64,000 nucleotides of DNA from positions 26,243,074 through 26,307,073 of the forward strand of contig CM065299.1 in NCBI GenBank assembly GCA_032871835.1. The letters run 5' to 3'. The notes under the pieces were generated by a model. The model did no database searches, had not been told where the DNA came from, and was given only the letters and a program-made list of their open reading frames with translations. The position numbers and the translations under genes were made by a program. The DNA comes from Dipteronia dyeriana (Eukaryota; Streptophyta; Magnoliopsida; Sapindales; Sapindaceae). Shown here one piece after another: positions 1 to 13,203 of the stretch; the first letter of the stretch is position 1, and each line of letters starts with the position of its first letter.

Positions 1-2730
1 CAGCTTTAGAATCCAAGAAAATTAAGCCATTGCCATCTAAAACAATTAACACTCATCACACTTCGAAACTCTAAATGACCTCATTACAACAATCAAATCC
101 ACATCTCACCTTTAGTCTGCATACACCACCAAAGAAAACCCATACACTACCATAACCTTCAAGCTCAAACACCAAGAAAGAAACTTTATCAATCCATACT
201 AGGAGGTTTACTCTGGTTGAAATGAAGATTAGAAGAAACAAAGGGTTGTGTTACAATTGTGATGAAGTTTATTCATTTGGGCATAATTGTAACACCAAAC
301 ATTTATACAAGTTGCATGGAGAAAATGACTTGGAACTAGAATCGGATACAGAAGAGGAAGAATCAATTGCCACAAGTGAAAGAGGGGCAAATGATGAAAA
401 ATTTACTTTATAGCATTATCTCCTAATAGATAACACATTGGTTCAGATGATTAATTTAAGGGGCAAAATCAGGATTAGAGAGATTACTATATTTGTTGTT
501 AGTGGGTCGACCCACAACTTCCTTGACCCCGAATCAGCTAAGTTCACAGGAGGGGAGGTGGTGGAAACTAATGTACTCTTGGTAACAATGGGAGGAGAAG
601 ATAGAATTAGTAGCCAAGGCAAGTGTCCTAATTTCACTTGGACGTTTCAAGGGGTGGAGTTTACCACCGAGATGAGGTTGTTAGCATTGTGGGGATGTGA
701 TGTTGTCCTTGGAATGCAGTGGTCAAGGAAGATAGACCTAATATTCTCAGATACCACACAATAAAGCATAAGGTTTATGTGGCATGAAAAGTGGATCACC
801 TTACGTATCATTGATTAAGGAAAGTTGTCATTGTTAGCAGGAAAATCTGGAATGGACCAACGTAAGAAATCATAACTTAGGGTCGAGTATATGGTTCAAT
901 TGTATTAATACGAAATTGAGGAGAAAGTCCTCGAAGTGCCACAAGAATTAAACCTTATATTGGAGGAGTTTGTTGATTTGTTCTAAGAACCTAAGACTCT
1001 TCCCCCTAATACAAATCAAGACCATCATATGCCCCAAATACCCAATAGTCGACCCATCAATGTGAGGTTCTATAGGTATCCCTTTATATAGAAGAATGAG
1101 ATATTAAGGACAGTGATGGAAATATTATCTAGTGGAATATTTAAGCCTAGTAATAGGCATTTTGCTTTTCCCATACTCTTGGTAAAGAAGAAGGATAGGT
1201 CATGAGGCTATGTCTAGATTATAAAGAGCTCAAAATGATAACCATTAAGGACAAGTTTCCAATACCTATTATTGATGAGCCACTTGATTAACTTCATGGA
1301 ACAGCGGTCTTTACCAAGCTCGATCAGAGAGTTGGGTATCACCAAATCTTGGTGACAGAAAATGATATCCATAAAACAGCTTATAGAACTCACCAAGGGC
1401 ACTACGAGGTAAGAGTCATGCCCTTTGGTGTGACCAGTGTTGCAGAAGTCGACGAACAGGGTTGACTAGTTGCTCGGCGGTGCTCTGCTATCGCGATTCG
1501 AAACCAGTCGGAGTATTAGGCATTTTCAATCAAAGTCGGTCAAAATCGGACCAAGTCGGACGAAACGAACCATGTTGAACAAACTCGTGCACTCTCTTCT
1601 TCTATTGCTGACCAGTGACCACTATGCTTCACTCTTTTACCGCTTGTCGTCGATCGTCGTTGTCGCCCTTCGTTGCCAGTTATCGATCATCGCTCGTTGT
1701 CGCTTGTCACTGATCATCCTTGTCCTTCAATTTATCCATTGTCGATCGATCATGTTCTTCACTTCGCCCGCCGCTGATTGTCCTTCTCTTCGCCACTTCT
1801 TCAGTTCTTCGTTGGCTTCAGTTCTTAGAACTGGTTTCAGATCTTCACTTTATTTTTATGACAATGGAATGATGAAAAGTGGGTGGTGTTAATGTGAGTT
1901 AGTGAGTTGGTATGAGTTATGAAAGTTGTGTGATGTTAGTGAGTTACACGTGTGTTAGTGTTAGTGTTAGTGTGTAATACACTTATACTGTAATGTTGTA
2001 CGTTACAACTGCTTTTTCTTTTTAATTATTCTTAGTTTAATAGTTTATACTTTATAATTTATATACAACTATACAAGTGTTAGTGTGTAATGTGTTACAA
2101 GTTTTCAATAGATGAAAATATATAAAATTAGAATGACATTTACTCAATTTCAATTTAATATAAAAAATTATGTAAAAAATATATATTTCCGATCGGCCTC
2201 CGGCTTGTCGTCAATCGGTTGACAACCGACTTCCGACCATTCGTCTAGTCCTCGACTAATCCCTTTAGGCGCTAGATGTTGGGTCACTACTCGACTGGCG
2301 CTTGTTTGGAGCAAGTGTGAGTTTGGGCACAAGGAGTTGGAGTGTTTAAGGCATATTGTTTCTAGTAAAGGGGTTGCAACCGACTCCAAAAAAATTCAAT
2401 GAATGCTTGATTGGCCTAGGCTAACTACATTAAAGGCCTTGAGAGGATTCTTGGGTTTGACTAGGTACTATAGGAATTTTGTTCAAAGCTATGGCATCAT
2501 AAGTAAACCATTGTGTGAGTTATTTTAGAAGAATGGATTCCAATAGAGTGACATTTGAAGACCTAAATAAGGCAATGACTTATACACCATTTCTGGCCCT
2601 ACCAGATTTTACTTATATGTTCATAATGAAAATAGATCCTTGTGATATTGGAATTGGGGTTGTATTAATGCAAAAGGGTAAGCCTCTTGCCTACATTAGA
2701 AATGATTTTAGAGTTCTAAACAGTAACCGT
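1..2730 (+). mobile_element. Decayed Ty3/gypsy retrotransposon (gag-pol remnant)
   Basis: Gag-pol fragments of a plant Ty3/gypsy element lie in order on the plus strand. A gag zinc knuckle (CYNCDEVYSFGHNC, about 249-291) is followed by an aspartic protease region (438-764, motif VSGSTHNFLDP), then reverse transcriptase (about 1195-1440: LDYKELKMITIKDKFP, later VMPFGVTS), and after an insert the distal RT and RNase H start (about 2307-2730: [47 protein letters not shown]). The protease Asp of the usual DSGSTHNF motif reads Val, and several stops and frameshifts interrupt the frame, so it cannot be active. About 65 residues of RT, including the DD-containing palm motif, are missing at the insert. 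No LTRs are visible; the left end lies outside the window. Family recognition comes from motifs only. Confidence 0.9.
1445..2306. mobile_element. Non-autonomous DNA-transposon-like insert inside the gypsy RT
   Basis: The RT reading frame stops matching at about 1445 and resumes at about 2307. The sequence between is unrelated, contains no coding signal, and has GC-rich ends with repeated TCGG/CGACT words around an AT-rich core. The right end (2210-2300, with TAGTCCTCGACTAATCCC and AGGCGCTAG) resembles the ends of small hAT-like plant elements with words such as GGCGCCTAG. I could not define a clean target-site duplication; similar GTCGAC/TCGACT words occur at both edges. Insertion was accompanied by loss of about 200 bp of RT. 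The class is a guess. Confidence 0.35.
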
Positions 2731-2928
2731 TGAATATTTTAATTGTTTTTCTCTAATGCATAAAACGTCATCGTTTTAAGTTTCGTCTAAACGTAGATGT
2801 TGTCATCAATTTGATTAGTTCTTTCAATTATGTAAATTTAGTTGTTTTCCCTAAAGTGACATTGTTTTGGCCGTCTCTAATAGTTTTGAGTTTTGCTAGC
2901 ATCAGCATGACGTGAGCAACCTGGTATA

Positions 2929-2955
2929 AGGCATGTTTGGGAAAGCTTTTGAAAG
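2929..2955 (+). repeat. Left TIR of the Harbinger element
   Basis: AGGCATGTTTGGGAAAGCTT pairs with the inverted right end at 8490-8514 at about 16 of 21 positions by eye, and both carry the GTTTG core. ATA just outside is repeated just outside the right end. Confidence 0.75.
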
Positions 2956-4031
2956 GCTTAAAAGCTCTTTTGAGAGTCCAAAGCTGCTTTTGGAGCTGTT
3001 TGGATAAAATAACAAAAGAGCTTCTTGAGCTTAGAAGCTCTTCTGATGGAAGCAGCAATATATGTGCTTCTGAAATGGCTTCTGGAAAACATGCTAGAAA
3101 GCAAGTGAACAGTTTAATAAATAAAAAAATAGTACGAGTTTTACCCTTTTCTTTCATTTATAACAAACTAAATGTCAGACACATTATTCTTTCCATTTTT
3201 TTCACATCAATCATCTCTCTTTTTTTCCCCAATTTCTCATTGAACCCTAATCTCTCTAATTTCCCAAATAGCTAATATATCATCAAATCCACTCTTTGCA
3301 ATGTGTTTCTAGAAAGATTCAAGCAACTTTTTACCGAAAATTACTCCTCATTGCTCTGAAAACACAAATTTTGGAAGGATTCAAAGCTCTAATTTCTTCA
3401 TTTCGGTTAATCTACAGATCAAGTTACACTTCTGTAAGTTTCTTATTGATATGTTATGTTATATTCCCTTGTAAAATTCTATTTCCAAGAAAACAAACTG
3501 TAAATGTTTACTTTTATTTTTATTCAATAATGGGTGATTTTGTGAAATGTGATGATATCAGTTGATGTTTGCTTGTTTATTAATTTTTGTTGTTTTCTTG
3601 CTGCATTCTGAGTAGCTATTAATGCTGATATGTTCTTTGTCTTTGTTTTTGGTGGGTGTGGGTGTTATTTTTCACCTGTTGCCTTTTCCTGTTGTTGGAA
3701 CTTTGTTGTGCCTTGTCTTTACTTGGCCTATTGTTTGCCTTTAATAAAGAGAGTTAAGAAACCAATCAAATATTAAAACGTAGATTTCATTTCAAGCCTA
3801 ATATAGAGATATCGAAGGAAAAAAATTCGAAAGTAAATCAAGTAAGATAACTAACCAAAACAGTTGTAAGGGAAAGGCATTCATTGTGATCGTGGGATTT
3901 TGTTTTGGATTAGCTCTGATGCTATTTTTTGCTGTGACATTGCTTTCGGCATGAAGATATTTTGGTTTTCCCTCTCATGATTGGATGGAGTCTTTCTGTC
4001 TATATTTGCATTTGTTCCAATTAACTTGTAT

Positions 4032-4246
4032 GGGTACTAATTTGGATGGGGAGATTATTGACTGGGGCGTGTGGTAACTTCTCTTGTTTGTTCTCTGTTT
4101 AACTGTGTTGTTGTTGCTCTGTTTTGCAAAGACCTGGCCTGTCTCTTTTTTCTTTTTCGTTTTGGTTCTTGGTTGTCTTGGTTCTTGGTAGGGTCTTTCC
4201 TTTTAATAAATATGTTATTTCAAAAAAAAAAAAAAAAAACTTGTAT
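4032..4246 (+). mobile_element. Short poly-A retroposon nested in the Harbinger leader
   Basis: A segment of about 206 bp starting GGGTACTAATTTGG ends in a run of about 17 A and is bounded by the direct repeat AACTTGTAT (4023-4031 and 4238-4246). A poly-A tail plus a 9-bp target-site duplication is the signature of target-primed retroposition, by a SINE or a 5'-truncated LINE. I did not find clear A/B boxes, so I cannot choose between these. Confidence 0.7.
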
Positions 4247-4839
4247 CATTACAGATTGTAGTTTCTAAAAGTTAAGCCATTCAAAGAGTTACATTTTGAT
4301 TAGTTATCAAATTAGTACTATAGTTGACTCAGGTATATATACATTTAAGACATTTATTTGTCTTAGATATCCTGAAATGAAAAGACAAATGAATTTATTT
4401 CAAAAAAAATGTAAGATAACTAGTCAAACATAATTCTCTTTTAGTTGCTTGTATTTGGTTCACAGATAGCACTTCTAGTGTTTTGAGAGTAGAGCTTTTC
4501 TTTGTCTCCTTTGATACTCAATTATTTGAGTGTAATAGTATATCTTATTATGAAATAGTTATAATAAAGTAATTTATTGTGAAGTATAGGGTAATGTTTC
4601 TCTTACTTTGTCATAATCTAGTCGAAAGTTGATATGTAAATTTGACAATGGTTGAGCCTTTTTATAGACTCCAGTGTCCCTAAGCATTGAAACCTTATTT
4701 TTCACTATGGCTATTTTTACATGATTCTACAGATTTTGAGAATTTTTTTACATAGTTTGTATATCAGTGGATAATTACTATCTTTTGTGTGTAATTTTGT
4801 AATTATAAGTAGCTTAAAAACTTTTAAATTTTAAAGTAC

Positions 4840-5792
4840 ATGGCAAATGAGGGAGCACAAGGAAAAGCAAAAGCAGTATGGGATCCACCGACACATGAGA
4901 TTTGGGTTGATTTGGCTATAGAACAAGTTAGAGCCGGTAATAGAAATGGAACACATCTAAGTAAGCAAGGTTGGAAAAACTTTATTGAAAACTTTAATAA
5001 AATTACGGATAGAACATATGATCGAAAGCAACTGAAAAATCATTGGGACAATGTGAAAAAAGAGTTGCAACTTTGGGATTCATTGGTAAGAGGAGAAACC
5101 GGACTCGGTTGGGACATGGAGAGACAAACTATTGATGCTTCAAATGGATGGTGGGAAGCAAAATTACAAGTAGGTATTTATAAAAAATAATAATAATATT
5201 GTAATTTATATTTTAACTTACTCAATTAAACTAACTTCAAACTTATAACAGAAATATCCAGAAGCTTCAAATTTTCGTGTGAAAGGTTTGGAGCATGTAT
5301 TCAAGATAGATGAATTGTTTCGAGATGTTAATGCAACTGCAGATAGGGCTTGGGCACCTACTTCTGGTTTAACACATCCTCTATATTCACAAGCTTTCAT
5401 GACTGATGATAATGTTAGTTTAGACTCTGAAGAAGCTGTTCATGAGGATGAAGTAGAATGTAGCAACCGCAAACAAAAAACACTTGCACCAAATAGAAAG
5501 AAATTCAAGAAAGGAAAAAAAAAACAATTCCACATCCTCGAAGTTATCCAAGCAACTTGAGGATCTTTGTGATAGTATTAAGAATAAGAATTCTTATATA
5601 CGAACTGATCCACCTGGTTGTAGTGTTCAAGAAGTTCTTGATAAGTTAGCTACTCTACCGGAATGTGAACCGATGAGTCCTCTTTTCAAATTGGGTATTA
5701 GTTTGTTCACAAATAAGGCAAATAGGGAGATTTTTGTGGCTCTAAGGGAACATGAATACCATATTCAGTGGTTGAAAGATCAACAACCTTAA
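4840..5792 (+). pseudogene. Harbinger ORF1: Myb/SANT-like DNA-binding protein, one frameshift
   Basis: This partner protein in Harbinger elements helps bind the element ends and import the transposase. Exon 1 (4840-5169) encodes a Myb/SANT-like domain starting MANEGAQGKAKAVWDPPTHE, with the conserved Trp/helix pattern W..FIENFNKITDRTYDRKQLKNHWD and then GLGWDMERQTIDASNGWW. A GT/AG intron leads to exon 2 (from 5252: KYPEASNFRVKGLEH). The conserved C-terminal part (CSVQEVLDKLATLPECEP, FTNKANREIFVALREHE) is in another frame up to the stop at 5792. The shift coincides with a run of ten A (5515-5524), so one indel there explains it. It lies 778 bp upstream of the transposase gene in the same direction. 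Family assignment is secure; functionality is not. Confidence 0.85.
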
Positions 5793-5949
5793 TCATGAAG
5801 ACAATTAAATGTGAAGGAAAATGAAGCTCTTGTAGAAATGACATATTTTGAAAAGAACTAATCTCTTATGCTAACGTATGACAAATTTTGTAAGATGTAT
5901 ATCATCAATAGTTGTCTCTTTATAAGACACTTGACACTTTTTGTATATG

Positions 5950-5950
<1 letters not shown>

Positions 5951-5989
<39 letters not shown>
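5951..5989. repeat. (TA)n microsatellite
   Basis: A perfect TA run lies downstream of Harbinger ORF1. Similar TA runs occur at 7462-7489, 8171-8188 and 8230-8254 within the same element. Confidence 0.9.
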
Positions 5990-5992
<3 letters not shown>

Positions 5993-6569
5993 AACTTGTT
6001 GATGTTTGTTTATGACCTAGTGATATATACTTTATTTATGGTTTTTTTGCTTTCATTCGGTATCACAATAGCAAAAGAATTGCTTTGCTTTTGCTTTTGC
6101 TTTTGTTTTTTGTTGTAGTTTGTTCATTAAACTAATGAATTTTGTAATACTACTACCTAATGTTGAATTAGGTGTCTGAGAGTGTGTTTTATAACAAAAA
6201 AACATGACTGATATCTCTAGTTTGATGTCCTGCCTGGGTGGTGTTAGTGTGACAGTTTATCTGGAGTAATCTCCTGTCTGCATTAGAAATTTTATTTTGA
6301 CAGATATGGTCACCTTATGTCTCTTTTGCCTATTTGTTTTTTTTCCTTTCTGCTTTGTCGTTCTCTATTGTTTACCCTGTTTGGAGTGCTTGCTTATCTA
6401 TATATATTAAAAAAAAAAATCATATAGGATTCATTTATATAGACCTAGACTATATCTTTTTTAAAGATCCTAAACTGGATCTTGATCAGTCAAAACCAAC
6501 CAAGTTGACACAAAAATGTTAGTACCACTGAAATTGGTTTTTAATTGGTGTTGTTTAATATAGTGCAAC

Positions 6570-7458
6570 ATGAATATTGATTCAGACGAAGAAATTGAAG
6601 AACAAATTGTTGAACTAGCCATTAGAGATGAGATTGAGTTTAATGAAGTTGTTGTCAGTGTTGCTAGAGCAACGGTATATCACCACAATAATTTCTTAAT
6701 TAAAGAACCATGTAGAAATTCAACCCGTACTGGATGGATGTTCATGATGGAGATATTGAATGGAAACGATCGACGTTGTCAAGAGCAGTTTCGAATGGAG
6801 AAACACGTTTTTGTCAAATTATGTGATAGATTAAGAAGTTATGGATTAACATCCACTAAAGGAGTTAGGCTCGAGGAGGCAGTTGGTATGTTTTTAATGA
6901 CCTTGGGGCATCGTGTTGGAAACAGAATTATTCAAGAACAATTTCAGCATTCGGGTGAAACTGTGAGTAGACAATTTGGAATTGTCCTCGAGAAAATGAC
7001 CATGTTTGCTTTTGATGAAATTAGGCCACCTACAGAATTTAATGAAGTCCCACATTACATTCGAAGTAATCCCAAATATTGGCCATGTTTTAAGGTAATT
7101 TTGTATCTAAATAATTTGTGAATACTTGGTAATTTGTTCAGAAGTAAACTAACGTCATGTTTTTTTTCTTAATTCATCTGATAATTGCTAGGATTGCATT
7201 GGAGCCATAGATGGAACCCATGTTCGTGTGTCACTTCCCGTGGATGAACAAATTCCATATATTGGTAGGAAAGGATTTCCTAACCAAAATATTATGGCTG
7301 TGTGTAGATTTGATATGCTTTTCACATTTGTATGGCCGGGATGGGAAGGATCTGCACATGATACACGTATATTTTTAGAGGCATTAAGAAACACCGAGTT
7401 CAAATTTCCCATACCTCCAGATGGTATGTGATATTGTTTTTAATCGGTTCTTTTAAAT

Positions 7459-7489
<31 letters not shown>

Positions 7490-7965
7490 TACTTTGAATA
7501 TTATTGATTAATGATGTATGTGGATATTGTAGATAAGTACTACTTGGTTGATGCTGGATATGCAAATATGAAAGGGTATTTAGCTCCGTATAAAGGTGAA
7601 AGATATCATCTCCCAGTCTTTCGCACAAGTGGTCAACCAATAGGATCTCGAGAAACATTTAATTATGTGCATTCTTCATTACGAAGTGTTATTGAGCATT
7701 GTTTTGGTGTGTGGAAAGCACGATGGAAAATTTTACAACACATGCCTAATTATAAATTTGATAAGCAGGTAACCATGTTACTGCTTCAATGGATTTGCAT
7801 AATTTCATAAGAAGAGAGGCCATTGCAGATATTGAAGTTGAATCATATAATGAAGATGAAGATTACGTGTCCAAGGGCGAAGAATCATATATGAATTTAA
7901 CAATAGATGAAAGTGAGATGGGGGTTGTTCGTGATAGAATTGCTAGAGAACTCATGATTGTATAA
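6570..7965 (+). pseudogene. Harbinger DDE transposase, four blocks, probable 3' frameshift
   Basis: This is a plant Harbinger transposase (HARBI1/DDE_Tnp_4 type). Exon 1 is 6570-7094 (MNIDSDEEIEEQ... GWMFMMEILNGNDRRCQEQF... NPKYWPCFK), exon 2 is 7192-7423 and exon 3 starts at 7533; introns are GT/AG and phases fit. Catalytic signatures are visible: DCIGAIDGTHVRVSLP (first Asp), the second Asp region GSAHDTRIF / YYLVDAGYAN, and the Glu in RSVIEHCFGVWKARWKIL. Near 7770-7783 the frame changes: the expected tail TASMDLHNFIRREAIAD reads on in another frame to a stop at 7965, while the current frame ends at 7810. One indel accounts for this. Without correction the protein loses about 60 C-terminal residues. 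Confidence 0.9.
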
Positions 7966-8221
7966 TTTTATTATTAACTTTATATGTAAGGTTTTATTTT
8001 TTAAAATTGTCATACTTAATATGTAGTAAACTAATATGTAAAAATGTTTTAGTAATTTTAAGTGAATTTTTATTACTTCATTTCTTTGAGTGGAATTGTT
8101 TCTTGAAATATAGTAAAAAAAATAATAATAATAAAAACCTTACATTAATCCTTCATAAGTAAACTTTTATTATATATATATATATATAATGTCTACGCAA
8201 CTAATAACATACAAAAGTAAA

Positions 8222-8252
<31 letters not shown>

Positions 8253-8489
8253 TACAAATGTTAAATTATAATTAGAATAGATTTTTTAAAATGTTTCAAC
8301 CAAACATATTTAAAAGCTCTTTTATAAGGGTAAAAAAGTAATATCATAATTAGAAATTATTTTTAAAAATTCCATCCAAACAGGTTCAAAAGCTCTTCTA
8401 AATACAAAAGCTTTTCTGAAATATACTATCCAAACAATTATTAAGAAGCTCAGGTTTTTACTTCTCTTATTCTTCAGTCAAAAGTCAAA

Positions 8490-8514
8490 AATAAAAGTTA
8501 TCTCAAACGAGCTC
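8490..8514 (-). repeat. Right TIR of the Harbinger element
   Basis: Reverse complement reads GAGCTCGTTTGAGATAACTT, matching the left end. The bases following it (ATATAA) supply the candidate target-site duplication. Confidence 0.72.
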
Positions 8515-9035
8515 ATATAATAGTGGTTTCAACCGAATAAAAGGCATCGTAAAATTGAACATTGTTCTTCCTAGAAAATCCCAAGCATAACAATGTGTTA
8601 GGTGACTTCAGTCTAATCATATACATTTTACAAGAAGTTTGATATTTTCCACAGATATTGTGGAAATAGATATCTGAACATATAGTCCTTTATATCAACA
8701 AGAATGGTTTCAAGTTTCAACACATTTCTAGGATTTCATTGCGTGATTGGATTGTGGTCCAAATACTGTTAAAGCTTCTAACTGGTCTTGCCATAAAATA
8801 GCTCACAGGAACAACAAATGATTTCGTTTCACAACATCCTCTCCATACAAAACTCATAAATGGAAGCAAGACAATCGGTGTTTTTCTGTATATTGTTTTA
8901 AAGCGATAACAAGATGAAAAGAACTAGCTTACTCAAATTATACAACTATATGACTAATGGGAACGCAAATTTCCATATTAATTCCTAAATACAAATTACA
9001 AAATTGTGTTAATCTTTGTATTTATACTGGTCTTG
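8515..9035. other. Intergenic / ELP3 3' region
   Basis: No coding signal in about 520 bp between the Harbinger right end and the ELP3 stop codon. It presumably includes the ELP3 3' UTR (read on minus). No canonical polyadenylation signal was singled out. Confidence 0.5.
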
Positions 9036-12224
<3,189 letters not shown>

Positions 12225-13203
12225 TGGAGAGAGAGAGAGAGCGCAAATTGCGTTAGAGTTTGTTGTTGTTACTGATGTTGAGCTCAGTGTTTGTGCATTT
12301 TGTTCTACTTATACGCTGTCGTTTGCATCACTTATGAATTTTAATGATATTATTTTGACCTTCTGGTTAGATTAAATACAAGTTGATATTACAATTTTCA
12401 AAATTTGTCGAAAAAGCCCCTACCATTAAATAGAGTGTTTTCAACGCTGTGAATCATTCATAATTTTAAATAAATGATTAGATTGATTTTATATGTTATC
12501 TTCAATTTTTTTTTGTTTCCAACAATTAAACACAAACACAACCAAGATGTAGTTTAAATAATAACAATAATAAAAGAACCAAGATTATTAAAAAGTAAAA
12601 ACACTTGTTACATTCTATGTGTAAGAAATTTAAGGTGTTGCTTGATGTTGTTTAAAAAACGTTTTTCACCTTTTTTGAATTACGAAAATACATGGAAACA
12701 TATTTAGTAAAGAATTTGAGATAAAAATTTATAGAAATATATAAATTTGTTTTTATTAGCTACCGTGGAATTGCGCCGTATAACTAATAGTTTTGATATT
12801 TTTTTAATTAAAAAAAACCATTTCTAATTTATCTCTGTTAAAAATATCTTCATTTACCAATTATCATATATTTGTGGAAATTGCCAAAAATAACAGGGGT
12901 GTTTTGGACACATTTCTAAGACTAAGATAACCATCCCTAATTATACCTTACTTGAAAGGGTGTCAGTGTCAATATTCCCTTGTACAATTCGTAGAACGCA
13001 CCGTTTAAATCCCCTCATACTATTGTTTTTGTAAATTTTTGGATTCAAAACGCAACGTTTTCGCAACCTGCTCGTCTTCGTCTAGCTCTCTGGTCATAGT
13101 GTTCTCGGCGCGATATCTTCCGGTGCTTTTGCTTCAGAATTTATACTTTCTTCCTCCCAAACCGATTCCTTGTTTGGTAAACCGAAAAGCTGCTACAAGA
13201 ATC
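12225..13203. promoter_or_regulatory. Shared divergent promoter region of ELP3 and TEL2
   Basis: The start codons of ELP3 (minus, 12224) and TEL2 (plus, 13204) face away from each other across 979 bp with no other coding signal. Next to ELP3 is a GA-rich leader (12228-12242) typical of plant 5' UTRs. Next to TEL2, 13040-13200 is GC-richer and free of in-frame ATG, again leader-like. The middle is AT-rich. I did not identify a specific TATA box with confidence. That both genes share regulation is inference from geometry. Confidence 0.55.

Larger units (their letters stand above)
2929..8514 (+). mobile_element. PIF/Harbinger DNA transposon, near full length
   Basis: A 5.6 kb element has imperfect terminal inverted repeats. 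The left end is AGGCATGTTTGGGAAAGCTT; the reverse complement of the right end is GAGCTCGTTTGAGATAACTT. Both contain the GTTTG core usual for plant Harbinger ends and both are followed by AAAGCTCTT-rich subterminal repeats. Flanking bases give a candidate 3-bp duplication (ATA on both sides), although TAA/TATA registers are also possible. Inside are the two genes expected of this superfamily in the same direction: a Myb/SANT-like DNA-binding protein and a DDE transposase. Each carries one apparent frameshift, so the copy is probably inactive but recent in design. A short retroposon is nested at 4032-4246. The remaining 1.9 kb of leader (2956-4839) has no coding signal. Confidence 0.92.

Noticed and set aside
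13039..13203. Longer N-terminus for TEL2
   Set aside because: The upstream open frame has no ATG; the first in-frame ATG is 13204 and matches the family start.
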